From an uncultured Porphyromonadaceae bacterium (GTDB lineage Bacteria; Bacteroidota; Bacteroidia; Bacteroidales; Muribaculaceae), in assembly GCA_902461565.1 (NCBI GenBank), contig CABPYL010000033.1, positions 1-34,727 of the forward strand: a stretch of DNA of 34,727 nt, read 5' to 3'. The notes below the pieces were generated by a model, which was not told where the DNA came from, ran no database searches, and saw only the letters and a program-made list of their open reading frames with translations. A program made the translations under genes and the position numbers. Shown one piece after another: positions 16,297 to 25,948 of the stretch (position 1 is its first letter; every line of letters begins with the position of its first letter).

Positions 16297-17712
16297 ATGA
16301 ACAGAATCTTTACCGCCATAATGCTTGCCTCTGTTGGGGCAGTGGTGTCGGTGCACGGCCAGAATGCGCGGGCGCTGGACCTGGCGGGTGCCATGTGGCC
16401 CGCAGACAGTATTTTTGATATCGCCCGTACACGCGCAACCCACGACAATGAAGCATGGTGGCACAATTTCGGCGATGCCACGCTGGACACACTGGTGGCC
16501 CTTGGCGAAAAGAACAACTACAACGCGGCCGCCGCGTACCGCCGCATAGCCATTGCACGCAGCCAGCTGGGAGAGGCACGCAGCGCATGGTTTCCGCAGT
16601 TAGGCATATCGGCAGGCTATACCCGCGAGGGCATTTCAGGCCGTACAGCCTCCCGCAATGGAGAACGCTCAACAATGTCGTATTTCAACGCCGGAGCGAA
16701 CCTTAGCTGGGAAATTGACGTTTTCGGCAAAGTGGCCCGGCAGGTAAGGGAGGCACAGAAGTATGTAAAACTTTCGGCAGCAGAATACGGTTCTGTGATG
16801 ATCGCCTTGCAGGCCGAGATAGCTACGGCGTACATCAATCTGTGCGTCAGCCGCCGACAGCTATCCATCGCACACTTCCACTCCGATAACCAGAAACAGC
16901 TGCTCGCTGTCGTAGAGTCGCGCCATAAGGCAGGACTGGCCTCCAAACTGGAAGTGGCGCAGGCCAGGACACTATATTACAGCACCGTCGCTACAGTCCC
17001 GATGCTGGAGGCCTCCATAGAGTCCGCCTATAATTCCATTGCCGTTCTCACCGGAGCAATGCCCGGAGAGCTCCCGCAAAGCATATACACAGAAAAACCG
17101 CTGCCCATCCGGGTACCTCTGCCCGACATGGGCGTTCCTGCCGATCTTTTGCGCCGCCGCCCGGATATCGCCGAGGCCGAACGTAACATAGAGATTGCCG
17201 CGGCCGCAGTAGGCATTGCCAAAAGCGAATATCTTCCGTCGCTGTCACTAAATGCAAGCATCGGTACACAGGCGCATAATTTCGGCGATCTATTCGACAG
17301 GCAGAGCTTGGCTTACTCCGTGGCCCCCACCCTTTCGTGGACTCTATTCGATGGTCTGGCACGTCGCAACACCGCTGCCGCCGCACGCGAGACACTCGAA
17401 GCACAGGTGGACAACTACAATATGACCGTGCTGACGGCGGTAGAAGAAGTAAGAAACGCCGTAAATTACTACAAAGGCTCCCAGGAACACTGCTTGCGAC
17501 TGGAAAAAGTATTAGAAAACTGCCGGGAAGAGGTTGAGAAGTCCGTTGATTTATACAAACAGGGATTGACAATCTTTACGAATGTCGTCGATGCCCAGCA
17601 GGACTATCTGTCGTATCAGAACAGCCTCGTGCAGGCTCGCGGGGCATCGCTGCTGTATGTGATTCAGTTATACAAAGCACTCGGCGGAGGCTGGGTAGAA
17701 GATATCGAATAA
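16297..17712 (+). CDS. Efflux RND transporter outer membrane factor (TolC/OprM-like)
   Basis: The outer-membrane channel of a tripartite multidrug-type efflux pump. 471 residues with a signal peptide (about 1-21, ending VSVHG). Two repeated outer-membrane efflux halves follow: the first has WWHNFGDATLDTLV and long helices with IAIARSQLGEAR, the second RRRPDIAEAERNIEIAAAAVG, a signature of the NodT/OprM group, and ends with the helix QGLTIFTNVVDAQQDYLSYQNSL. Unlike OprM there is no lipobox cysteine at the N-terminus. It is first in the operon, 13 bp before the adaptor gene; placing the outer-membrane gene first is common in Bacteroidetes. Substrates cannot be predicted. Confidence 0.93.
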   Translation: MNRIFTAIMLASVGAVVSVHGQNARALDLAGAMWPADSIFDIARTRATHDNEAWWHNFGDATLDTLVALGEKNNYNAAAAYRRIAIARSQLGEARSAWFPQLGISAGYTREGISGRTASRNGERSTMSYFNAGANLSWEIDVFGKVARQVREAQKYVKLSAAEYGSVMIALQAEIATAYINLCVSRRQLSIAHFHSDNQKQLLAVVESRHKAGLASKLEVAQARTLYYSTVATVPMLEASIESAYNSIAVLTGAMPGELPQSIYTEKPLPIRVPLPDMGVPADLLRRRPDIAEAERNIEIAAAAVGIAKSEYLPSLSLNASIGTQAHNFGDLFDRQSLAYSVAPTLSWTLFDGLARRNTAAAARETLEAQVDNYNMTVLTAVEEVRNAVNYYKGSQEHCLRLEKVLENCREEVEKSVDLYKQGLTIFTNVVDAQQDYLSYQNSLVQARGASLLYVIQLYKALGGGWVEDIE

Positions 17713-17725
17713 AAACTATCATATT

Positions 17726-18841
17726 ATGAAGGATATACGTTCAGCTATTTTATGCGTTGCTTTAGGTGCGACAGCATGCTCGTGCAGCCACCATAAAACT
17801 GCATCGGAAGAAGAAGAGGCAAAAATAGATGTTGCAGTTCCTGTGGTCGAATCCGTTATCGTGCGGCAGACATATCCAGGTACCATAAAAGCCTTACGCG
17901 AAGTGGGTCTCGTTGCAAGAGTCAACGGCACGTTGCGTTCATGCAATTACCGATACGGCGATTTTGTAAAGAAAGGCGACATACTTTTCACTATCGAAGA
18001 CGACAACTACCGCGATGCCGTGGCACGCGCGCAGAGCGCCCTAAACACCGCCATCGCAAACCAAGAATATGCCGCCCAGCACTATGCCGCTGTTTCCGAA
18101 GCCTATAAGAGCGATGCCGTAAGCAAGATGGAAGTGGAACAGGCCAAAAGCAACCTTGAAGAATGCAACGCCCAGATAAAATCGGCGCGAGCAGAGCTTC
18201 AGACAGCACAGACACAGCTAAGCTACTGCACTGTGCGTGCGCCCTTCGACGGCCACGTATCGGCAGCCTCACATGATGTAGGATCCTATCTTGCCGGAGA
18301 AGGAGCGCCGGTAACACTCGCCACCATCTACGAAGACAATATAATGGTTACGTATATCTCCATCGACGATGCAGGCACTATGGCTAAAATCAAGAAGTTC
18401 CTGCAACAGGGAAACGTAAACCTCGACAGCATCCCCGTGTCGTTCACCGCCCAGCTGCAACATAAATACACCGCAAAACTCGACTATATGTCGCCAAACG
18501 TAAATACCTCCACGGGAACCGTAGAGCTGCAGGGTCTTATAAGCAATGAGTATGGAGAATTGAAAAGCGGTATGTTTGCGACTGTGGACCTTCCGCTCGA
18601 GACAGACTCAGCCGCCATACTTATCCACAACAGTTCCATAGGCACCGACCAGCTCGGGAAATATGTATATGTAGTAAACGATTCCGACGTTGTCGTGTAC
18701 ACTCCCGTTAAATTAGGGAGCCTGTACGCCGATACCATGCGTATTGTAACCGACGGCCTCGACGGCAAATCGCGCTATGTTACCAAAGCACTCCTGAAAG
18801 TGCGCGACGGTGAGAAAGTAACTCCGGTTATGACCAAATAA
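17726..18841 (+). CDS. Efflux RND transporter periplasmic adaptor subunit
   Basis: Membrane fusion protein of the AcrA/MexA family, joining the inner-membrane pump to the outer-membrane channel. 371 residues. The N-terminus is a lipoprotein-type signal (ATAC at Cys18, or Cys20 in the following CSC), so it is likely lipid-anchored. A lipoyl-like domain starts near YPGTIKALREVGLVARVNG, interrupted by a helical hairpin (about 95-165, rich in Ala/Gln/Glu) and completed by APFDGHVS. Beta-barrel and membrane-proximal domains follow, including SGMFATVDLPL and the usual C-terminal DGEKV. It lies between the channel gene (13 bp) and the pump gene (10 bp). Confidence 0.94.
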   Translation: MKDIRSAILCVALGATACSCSHHKTASEEEEAKIDVAVPVVESVIVRQTYPGTIKALREVGLVARVNGTLRSCNYRYGDFVKKGDILFTIEDDNYRDAVARAQSALNTAIANQEYAAQHYAAVSEAYKSDAVSKMEVEQAKSNLEECNAQIKSARAELQTAQTQLSYCTVRAPFDGHVSAASHDVGSYLAGEGAPVTLATIYEDNIMVTYISIDDAGTMAKIKKFLQQGNVNLDSIPVSFTAQLQHKYTAKLDYMSPNVNTSTGTVELQGLISNEYGELKSGMFATVDLPLETDSAAILIHNSSIGTDQLGKYVYVVNDSDVVVYTPVKLGSLYADTMRIVTDGLDGKSRYVTKALLKVRDGEKVTPVMTK

Positions 18842-18851
18842 TTCATCGCTT

Positions 18852-21800
18852 ATGTTCAGCAAATTTTTTATCAACCGGCCTATTTTTGCTACAGTGCTGG
18901 CCATTCTGATGGTTCTGGCAGGCCTGTTGACACTCAAATCACTGCCAGTGGCCCAGTTCCCGGATATCACTCCGCCTACGGTATTCATCTCTGCATCATA
19001 TCCCGGTGCCGACGCACAGACAGTGGCCGAAACAGTGGGCGTGCCTATCGAGGAACAGGTGAACGGTGTCGAGGGAATGATGTATATGAGTTCCAATTCA
19101 GGATCGGACGGCTCCTATTCCCTTCAGATTACTTTTGAAAACGGCACCGACCTCGATATGGCCGCCGTGAAAGTACAAAACCGTCTGTCGCAGGCAGAAC
19201 CGGTACTCCCCACGCCAGTGAAACAGCAAGGCGTGAACGTGATGTCGCGTTCGTCCAACATCATCCTGTTTATCGCTCTAGAAGGCAACGATCCCGAGAG
19301 ATACAACGGCCTCTATCTTACCAACTATGCGAATATCAATCTTGTTGACGAACTCTCGCGAATCGATGGCGTGGGCAGTGTGAGCGCTTTCGGTTCGGGA
19401 AGCTACAGCATGCGTGTGTGGCTCGACCCGGAGAAAATGCGCGTCCGCGGAATAACCCCGGCCGATGTAGAGTCTGCCATACAGAGCCAGAACATGGAGG
19501 TTTCGGCAGGCAGCGTCGGTGCCAACCCGTCGCCTTCCACAACTGCATTTGAATACACCATACAGGCACGCGGCCGCCTTACCGACGCGCAGCAGTTCGG
19601 CAACATTGTTATACGTACAGAGCCTAACGGTGCAATTCTACGCCTGAACGATATTGCTACTGTCGACCTCGGCAGCCAATCGTATTCTGTAGCTTCCAAT
19701 GTATCCGGGCATCAGGCAGGCCTTATAGGCGTTTACCAGCTTCCCGGCGCCAATGCCATGAAAGTAGCCGACGCCGTAAAGGCGAGACTCGCGGAATTGA
19801 AAGAATACTTCCCCCAGGGAGTGGACTACCGCATAATTCTCGATACAACCGACTTCGTGTCCGCCTCGATTGACGAGCTGCTCGTTACTTTCCTGGAAAC
19901 GACTCTGATTGTTATGCTCGTAATCATGCTGTTCCTGCAGAGCTGGCGAGCAGTAATTATTCCAATGATTACAATCCCCGTATCACTTATAGCCACTTTC
20001 GCGGTTATGAAGCTGATGGGATTCTCGCTTAACACCCTTACTCTTTTCGGCCTCGTACTTGCCATCGCTATAGTGGTGGATGATGCCATAGTGGTGGTGG
20101 AAGACTGTTCACGAATACTCGATCAGGGGAAGCTCACACCAAAGGAAGCGGCCACCCAAGCCATGAAGGAACTGCAGGGGCCCGTAATCGGCGAAGTGCT
20201 CGTACTTCTGTCTGTATTCATTCCAACGGCATTTATCTCCGGTATCACCGGACAGTTGTATAAACAGTTTGCACTCACCATTGCCGTATCCACGGCCTTT
20301 TCCGGATTCAACGCACTTACGTTTACTCCGGCGATGTGCTCGTTATTCCTCAAACCCACCAATCCCGACAAGAAGTCTTTCATACTGTTCCGGTGGTTCA
20401 ATTCGGGTTTCGGCAAATTCAAAAACTTCTATAACTCCGGCGTTGGCTTCCTGCTTCGCAAACCCGTGATGGCTCTGGTTATATTCCTCGTCCTCTGCGG
20501 AGGTGCCTTCTGGGGCTTCATGCGCTGGCCGCGCTCATACGTGCCGTCGGAGGATATGGGCTATTTCATGACTTCCGTACAGCTTCCCGCCGGTGCTTCG
20601 CTCCAGAGAACCGACAGTATCGTGAGCAAACTAACATCTGAAATCTGCAAGATACCCTCTGTAAAAGATGTTATGGCAGTCTCGGGCATGTCGATGCTCG
20701 GAGGCGGCAACAGCAGCAATGTTGGCACTCTTTTCATTGTACTTGAACCGTGGAAAGACCGCAAGGCCAAAAACGAAAGTCTGGATCATATCATGCAGCA
20801 GGTAGACGCAGCCGGTAACAATATTCAGGAGGCCATTGTGTTCTCTGTCAATCCTCCGGCAATTCCCGGCTTAGGTGTCAGCGGCGCCCTCGAAATGCAG
20901 CTGCTGGATATCAACAATCTTGGTCCCACAGAAATCGCCAATGCCATCCGCACAATTCAGGATGAAACCACCAAATATCCTGAGCTTAAACAAGTTACCT
21001 CCATGTACCAGGCAGAAGTGCCCCAGATGGGACTGAACATCGATCGCGAAAAAGCCAAATCGTATAACCTAACCCTCGAGCAGATCTACGCAACACTGTC
21101 GGCCTTTATGGGAAGCGCCTATGTCAACGATTTTGTGAAATTCGGACGCACATATCAGGTTCTTCTCAGTGGAGGACAGCAATCGCGAAGCAATGCCGAG
21201 GAAATTCTCAAGCTAACCGTGCGCAATTCCGACGGTAACATGGTTCCGTTCAGTTCTTTCGCCACCGTAGAGGAAAAACCGGGACAGTCTGAGGTTCAGC
21301 GCTACAACATGTACACCACAGCTGCGATAACAGCCGATGTAGCTCCGCATGTAAGTTCGCAGCGCGGCATCAGTATCATGGAAAATATCGTAAAGGAAAA
21401 GCTCGGGCAGCGATTCTCGTATGCGTGGACCGGCGAAGCTCTCCAGGAAACACAGGCAGGCACCACAATAACGATAACACTATTGTTCGCTGTCATTATA
21501 ACCATACTTGTGCTTGCCGCACAGTACGAATCGTGGACCGATCCCGTAGCTGTCGTAATTACCACCCCGACTGCTATCCTCGGTGCTATTATCGGATGCA
21601 TGCTTTTCCAACAGAGTGTGAGCATCTATACACAAATAGGCATAATCCTTCTGTTAGGCATGGCAGCCAAGAACGCCATCCTGATTGTTGAGTATGCGAT
21701 GGACTACCGTAAGGCCGGACAGCCAATACGCCAGGCGGCACAGTCGGCAGGCGATGTACGTCTGAGACCTATCCTCATGACAGCTCTTGCATTCGTGTTC

Positions 21801-21977
21801 GGTGTAATGCCTATGCTGTTCGCGACAGGCGCCGGTGCCAACAGCCGAATTGCCCTTGGCTGCGCCGTGGTATTCGGCATGGCCGTAAACGCAATACTCG
21901 GCACTCTTTTCGTCCCCGGTTTCTGGGAACTTTTGCAACAGTTCAAAGAAAAGTACCTTTCAAAGGTGTTCAAGTAG
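18852..21977 (+). CDS. Efflux RND transporter permease (HAE1/AcrB-like)
   Basis: Proton-driven inner-membrane pump, 1041 residues, close to AcrB in length. It opens MFSKFFINRPIFATVLAILM with the first membrane helix, then a large periplasmic loop (about 30-335), helices 2-6, a second loop and helices 8-12, giving the RND duplicated layout. The proton-relay residues are present: Asp410 and Asp411 in IVVDDAIVVVED (helix 4) and Lys940 in AKNAILIVEY (helix 10). The assignment to the hydrophobe/amphiphile group rather than the metal-ion group rests on the DD pair and overall similarity. No adjacent TetR- or AraC-type regulator is seen. Confidence 0.96.
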   Translation: MFSKFFINRPIFATVLAILMVLAGLLTLKSLPVAQFPDITPPTVFISASYPGADAQTVAETVGVPIEEQVNGVEGMMYMSSNSGSDGSYSLQITFENGTDLDMAAVKVQNRLSQAEPVLPTPVKQQGVNVMSRSSNIILFIALEGNDPERYNGLYLTNYANINLVDELSRIDGVGSVSAFGSGSYSMRVWLDPEKMRVRGITPADVESAIQSQNMEVSAGSVGANPSPSTTAFEYTIQARGRLTDAQQFGNIVIRTEPNGAILRLNDIATVDLGSQSYSVASNVSGHQAGLIGVYQLPGANAMKVADAVKARLAELKEYFPQGVDYRIILDTTDFVSASIDELLVTFLETTLIVMLVIMLFLQSWRAVIIPMITIPVSLIATFAVMKLMGFSLNTLTLFGLVLAIAIVVDDAIVVVEDCSRILDQGKLTPKEAATQAMKELQGPVIGEVLVLLSVFIPTAFISGITGQLYKQFALTIAVSTAFSGFNALTFTPAMCSLFLKPTNPDKKSFILFRWFNSGFGKFKNFYNSGVGFLLRKPVMALVIFLVLCGGAFWGFMRWPRSYVPSEDMGYFMTSVQLPAGASLQRTDSIVSKLTSEICKIPSVKDVMAVSGMSMLGGGNSSNVGTLFIVLEPWKDRKAKNESLDHIMQQVDAAGNNIQEAIVFSVNPPAIPGLGVSGALEMQLLDINNLGPTEIANAIRTIQDETTKYPELKQVTSMYQAEVPQMGLNIDREKAKSYNLTLEQIYATLSAFMGSAYVNDFVKFGRTYQVLLSGGQQSRSNAEEILKLTVRNSDGNMVPFSSFATVEEKPGQSEVQRYNMYTTAAITADVAPHVSSQRGISIMENIVKEKLGQRFSYAWTGEALQETQAGTTITITLLFAVIITILVLAAQYESWTDPVAVVITTPTAILGAIIGCMLFQQSVSIYTQIGIILLLGMAAKNAILIVEYAMDYRKAGQPIRQAAQSAGDVRLRPILMTALAFVFGVMPMLFATGAGANSRIALGCAVVFGMAVNAILGTLFVPGFWELLQQFKEKYLSKVFK

Positions 21978-22030
21978 CATCTTGACAATCAGTAAATTCA
22001 AATAAATATGGCCGTCTTTTTGAATTGTTG

Positions 22031-22062
22031 TTTGCCAGCCACAAAAATTTTTGTTAATTTTG
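22031..22062 (+). promoter_or_regulatory. purL promoter
   Basis: TTTG (22031-22034), 20-bp spacer, TAATTTTG (22055-22062); a complete consensus match. The transcript would start near 22069, leaving a leader of about 20 nt before the ATG at 22088. No riboswitch-sized leader is possible. Confidence 0.8.
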
Positions 22063-22087
22063 CGGCAAATATCAACCGGATAGACAA

Positions 22088-25000
22088 ATGGTCATATACT
22101 TTGTTAAAGGCGACGGAAAGGCTTATGCCGTAGACGCCGACCACCGTCTGGAAGCCAGCGAGGCAGAACGCCTCACTTGGCTCCTGGGTGGAGCTTCACC
22201 TCTTGCCGCGGGCAGCAGCCTGAGCGGCCGCTACACCGGCCCCCGTGCCGAAATGATTACTCCCTGGAGTACCAATGCCGTTGAGATTACCCAAAACATG
22301 GGGCTCGGCGGCATTCTGCGTATAGAAGAGTTAACCCCCACTCCCGCCGACGGAACCTGCGATCCCATGTTGCAGCGAATATACGAAAATCCCGGCGAGG
22401 CCATCTTCGCAACCGACGCGCAGCCTGAGAAACCCGTGTATATCACCGATTTCGAGGAATACAACGCCCGCGAAGGTCTGGCTCTGAGCAAGGAGGAAGA
22501 AGAATATCTCGCCGGGCTGTCGGCTCGTCTGGGCCGCCCGCTCACAGATAGCGAAGTATTCGGTTTCTCCCAGGTTAATTCCGAACACTGCCGTCATAAA
22601 ATTTTCAACGGCACATTCATTATCGACGGTGAGGAAAAGCCCGTAAGCCTTTTCAAACTCATAAAACGCACCAGCCAGAAGAATCCCGGACGTCTTGTAT
22701 CCGCCTACAAGGACAACGTGGCTTTTGTGAAGGGACCCAAAATTTGGCAATTCGCCCCGGAACGCGCCGACGAACCCTCGGTTTTCGCGGAAACACAGAT
22801 AGACTCCGTACTGTCGCTCAAGGCGGAGACACACAATTTTCCCACAACCGTAGAGCCATTCAACGGTGCAGCGACCGGCAGCGGCGGTGAAATACGCGAC
22901 CGTCTCGGTGGTGGACGCGCAAGCCTCCCTCTGGCCGGTACTGCCGTGTACATGACGTCGTACCCCCGTCTGGATTCACACAGCTGGGAAGATGCCATTG
23001 CAAGCCGTAACTGGCTGTACCATACGCCAGCCGATATTCTTATCAAGGCTTCGAACGGCGCCAGCGACTTCGGCAACAAGTTCGGTCAGCCCCTTATCTG
23101 CGGCTCGCTGCTCACATTCGAGCACAAGGAAGATACACGCGTATGGGGCTATGACAAGGTGATTATGCTTGCCGGCGGCGTAGGCTTTGCCAACGCCGAC
23201 CATGCCATCAAGGGCACGCCCGAGCCCGGCATGGCTGTAGCCCTGAGCGGCGGCGACAACTATCGTATCGGCATGGGCGGTGGTGCCGTCTCGTCTGTGG
23301 ACACCGGCCGTTATGCCGGCGCCATCGAACTTAACGCCGTGCAGCGCGCCAACCCCGAAATGCAGAAACGTGTAGCCAACCTCGTTCGCGGCCTCGCCGA
23401 AAGCGGCTTCAATCCCATCGTTTCCATCCACGACCACGGCGCAGGCGGCCACCTCAACGCCTTGAGCGAACTCATCGAGGCAACCGGCGGTTTCATCGAT
23501 ATCAATACACTGCCTGTGGGCGATCCCACCCTCTCCGATCGCGAAATTATAGGCAACGAGAGCCAGGAACGCATGGGCTTCCTTATTCAACCCAAGGATA
23601 TCCCTCTGGTAGAGCGTATCGCACAGCGCGAACGTGCTCCTCTATATATCGTCGGCGAGACCGACGGCAGCCAGCGTCTCAAGTTTGCCCGCAAAGGCAA
23701 CGACGCCGCCATAGACCTCGCTGTTACTGATATGCTTGGCAATCCGCCGAAAACCGTTATGCGCGACAAAACGGTGGAAGAGAAATTCTCAGAGCCTATG
23801 TATAATCCCGAAAAGCTCGAGGAATATCTTACAAACGTCCTTTCGCTTGAAGCCGTCGCATGCAAAGACTGGCTCACAAACAAGGTAGACCGCAGCGTAA
23901 CCGGAAAGATAGCACGTCAGCAATGCGTGGGACAGTTGCAGCTGCCTCTGAGCGACTGCGGCGTAGTGGCTCTCGACTACCACGGCCGCCACGGTATCGC
24001 AACATCTATCGGCCATGCGCCTGCAGTTGCCATCAGCAACCCGGCTGCCGCATCACGTCTTTCTGTGACCGAAGCGCTTACAAATATTGTCGGAGCGAGC
24101 CTCGACCACGGTATGAATGCCGTTTCGCTTAGTGCCAACTGGATGTGGCCCTGCAAGAACGAAGGCGAGGACGCAGCGCTCTACACCGCCGTTCAGGCAT
24201 GCAGCGACTTCGTATGCGACCTAGGTATAAACATCCCTACCGGCAAGGACAGTCTGTCGATGACTCAGAAGTATTCCGACGGCACGAGCGTGAAAGCTCC
24301 AGGCACTGTCATCATCTCCGCCGCCGGCGAAGTAGACAATATACGAGCCACCGTAAGCCCGGTCCTGACAGCGACCACACATTCCACATTATATTATATC
24401 GATTTCAGCAACGCACCTCTGGCACTCGGTGGTTCCGCTCTTGCACAGACATTAGGCTATGTAGGCGGCGAGACCCCCGACGTTACGAATCCATCATACT
24501 TCAGCCGTGCTTTCGCAACAGTTCAGAAACTCGTTCATGCCGGCCTAATTTCCGCATGCCACGACGTAAGCGCCGGCGGTCTTATCACCACGCTGCTTGA
24601 AATGTGCTTCTCCAATGTGAAGTGCGGTCTCAATTTCTACACCAACGGTTTCGAACTTATCGGCAACAACGATATCGTAAGCATTCTTTTTGCCGAGAAT
24701 CCCGCAGTTGTAGTGCAGGTTCTCGACCAGAACAAGACCAAGGCAGAGAAGATTCTCGACCGCTGGGGGCTGCGTTATTTCCCCATCGCTTCGCCTGTAC
24801 GTCAGAATGTAATCACCATCAGCCACAAAGGCAATACACATCTGATTAATGTAAACACGATGCGAAAGATATGGTTTGAGCCGTCCTACCGTCTGGACAG
24901 CCTCCAGACCAATCCCGAATGTGCCCGCGAACGCCGCGACAACCTTGGCAAGCAGCCTCTCACGTTCCGGTTCCGCCCCAACTTCGACGCCAGCTTCCAG

Positions 25001-25813
25001 TCGCGCGGTATTTCGCTTCTGCGTCGCATACGTTCCGGTGTAAATGCCGCCATCATCCGCGAAAAAGGCATAAACGGCGACCGTGAGATGGCGTTTGCGC
25101 TCCATCTTGCAGGCTTCGACGTGCGCGACGTCCACATGACCGATCTTATGAGCGGTCGCGAAACCCTGGACGACGTACAGATGATCGTATTCTGCGGAGG
25201 CTTCTCCAACAGCGACGTTCTTGGTTCCGCCAAAGGCTGGGCCAGCGGCTTCCGCTGGAATGAGACAGCCTCGGAAAGCCTGCGCCGCTTCTATGCACGA
25301 CCGGACACCATGAGCCTCGGTGTATGCAACGGCTGCCAGTTGATGATAGAGCTCAACCTGCTCGGTGCCGAACCCTGTGCCGACGGCAAACCTGCTGTGG
25401 AGATGAGGCATAACATTTCCGGCAAATTCGAATCGGAATTCGTAGGCATGGACATTCCTACCAACAAGAGCATCATGATGGGTTCGCTCTCGCATCTTCG
25501 CGGCGGCCTCTGGGTTGCTCACGGCGAAGGCCGCTTCCATTTCAACCGTCCCATAGAGGAAACAGGGCTTACCGTTGTTGGCCGCTATGCCTACGACGCA
25601 TATCCCGCGAACCCAAACGGTTCTGAGGGTGCTGTAGCCGCTCTCGCCTCGGCCAACGGGCGCCATGTTGCCATTATGCCGCACCTCGAGCGCGCAATAT
25701 TCCCCTGGCAATGGGGCTGGTATCCCGGTGATCCGGAGGACCAGGCTACCATTTGGCTGGATGCTTTCATCAACGCCCGCAAATGGATTTCCAAGCAGTT
25801 GCGCAAAAAGTAA
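22088..25813 (+). CDS. purL: Phosphoribosylformylglycinamidine synthase (single-chain)
   Basis: Fourth step of de novo purine synthesis: FGAR plus glutamine plus ATP to FGAM. At 1241 residues it is the large single-chain form, slightly shorter than the E. coli enzyme of about 1295. The order is an N-terminal PurS-like domain, a linker, two ATP-grasp-like AIR synthase halves (FGFSQVNSEHCRHK with the conserved SEHCRHK motif, then LKAETHNFPT and DHGAGG), and a C-terminal glutamine amidotransferase domain with nucleophile Cys1080 in GVCNGCQ and His1199/Glu1201 in MPHLER. It is a single-gene unit with its own promoter; guaA, the other purine gene, is at 1449. A 432-codon frame on the opposite strand is an antisense shadow. 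Confidence 0.98.
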   Translation: MVIYFVKGDGKAYAVDADHRLEASEAERLTWLLGGASPLAAGSSLSGRYTGPRAEMITPWSTNAVEITQNMGLGGILRIEELTPTPADGTCDPMLQRIYENPGEAIFATDAQPEKPVYITDFEEYNAREGLALSKEEEEYLAGLSARLGRPLTDSEVFGFSQVNSEHCRHKIFNGTFIIDGEEKPVSLFKLIKRTSQKNPGRLVSAYKDNVAFVKGPKIWQFAPERADEPSVFAETQIDSVLSLKAETHNFPTTVEPFNGAATGSGGEIRDRLGGGRASLPLAGTAVYMTSYPRLDSHSWEDAIASRNWLYHTPADILIKASNGASDFGNKFGQPLICGSLLTFEHKEDTRVWGYDKVIMLAGGVGFANADHAIKGTPEPGMAVALSGGDNYRIGMGGGAVSSVDTGRYAGAIELNAVQRANPEMQKRVANLVRGLAESGFNPIVSIHDHGAGGHLNALSELIEATGGFIDINTLPVGDPTLSDREIIGNESQERMGFLIQPKDIPLVERIAQRERAPLYIVGETDGSQRLKFARKGNDAAIDLAVTDMLGNPPKTVMRDKTVEEKFSEPMYNPEKLEEYLTNVLSLEAVACKDWLTNKVDRSVTGKIARQQCVGQLQLPLSDCGVVALDYHGRHGIATSIGHAPAVAISNPAAASRLSVTEALTNIVGASLDHGMNAVSLSANWMWPCKNEGEDAALYTAVQACSDFVCDLGINIPTGKDSLSMTQKYSDGTSVKAPGTVIISAAGEVDNIRATVSPVLTATTHSTLYYIDFSNAPLALGGSALAQTLGYVGGETPDVTNPSYFSRAFATVQKLVHAGLISACHDVSAGGLITTLLEMCFSNVKCGLNFYTNGFELIGNNDIVSILFAENPAVVVQVLDQNKTKAEKILDRWGLRYFPIASPVRQNVITISHKGNTHLINVNTMRKIWFEPSYRLDSLQTNPECARERRDNLGKQPLTFRFRPNFDASFQSRGISLLRRIRSGVNAAIIREKGINGDREMAFALHLAGFDVRDVHMTDLMSGRETLDDVQMIVFCGGFSNSDVLGSAKGWASGFRWNETASESLRRFYARPDTMSLGVCNGCQLMIELNLLGAEPCADGKPAVEMRHNISGKFESEFVGMDIPTNKSIMMGSLSHLRGGLWVAHGEGRFHFNRPIEETGLTVVGRYAYDAYPANPNGSEGAVAALASANGRHVAIMPHLERAIFPWQWGWYPGDPEDQATIWLDAFINARKWISKQLRKK

Positions 25814-25858
25814 GGCAGAACCCCAAATAAGAAATTTTAACACTGTTACAGCCGTGGA

Positions 25859-25885
25859 GACTTCCGAAATCTTGCTCCGGAGGTC
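25859..25885 (+). other. Hairpin between purL and etfB
   Basis: Positions 25859-25866 pair with 25878-25885 (eight pairs with one G-T) around an 11-nt loop. It lies 45 bp after the purL stop and overlaps the -33 region of the etfB promoter. No T-tract follows (AAAAATGATT), so it is at best a weak terminator or RNA-stabilising stem. Confidence 0.35.
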
Positions 25886-25902
25886 AAAAATGATTACTTT
25901 TG
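25871..25902 (+). promoter_or_regulatory. etfBA-acyl-CoA dehydrogenase promoter
   Basis: TACTTTTG at 25895-25902 fits the -7 consensus. At 20 bp upstream the -33 position reads CTTG (25871-25874), one mismatch from TTTG. The etfB start follows at 25949. Confidence 0.65.
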
Positions 25903-25948
25903 CAGTATAAAAAGAAAAATCTATTAAAAATTATAAAATAGCGTAATT

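Noticed and set aside
21995..22026. AATTCAAA/TTTGAATT inverted repeat after the RND operon
   Set aside because: All-AT 8-bp stem with a 16-nt loop and no T-tract; probably chance in AT-rich intergenic sequence, though nothing better was seen as a terminator there.
24545..25843. 432-codon open frame on the minus strand opposite purL
   Set aside because: It lies wholly opposite an unambiguous, full-length purL, has no family resemblance and arises from the codon bias of the + strand gene.
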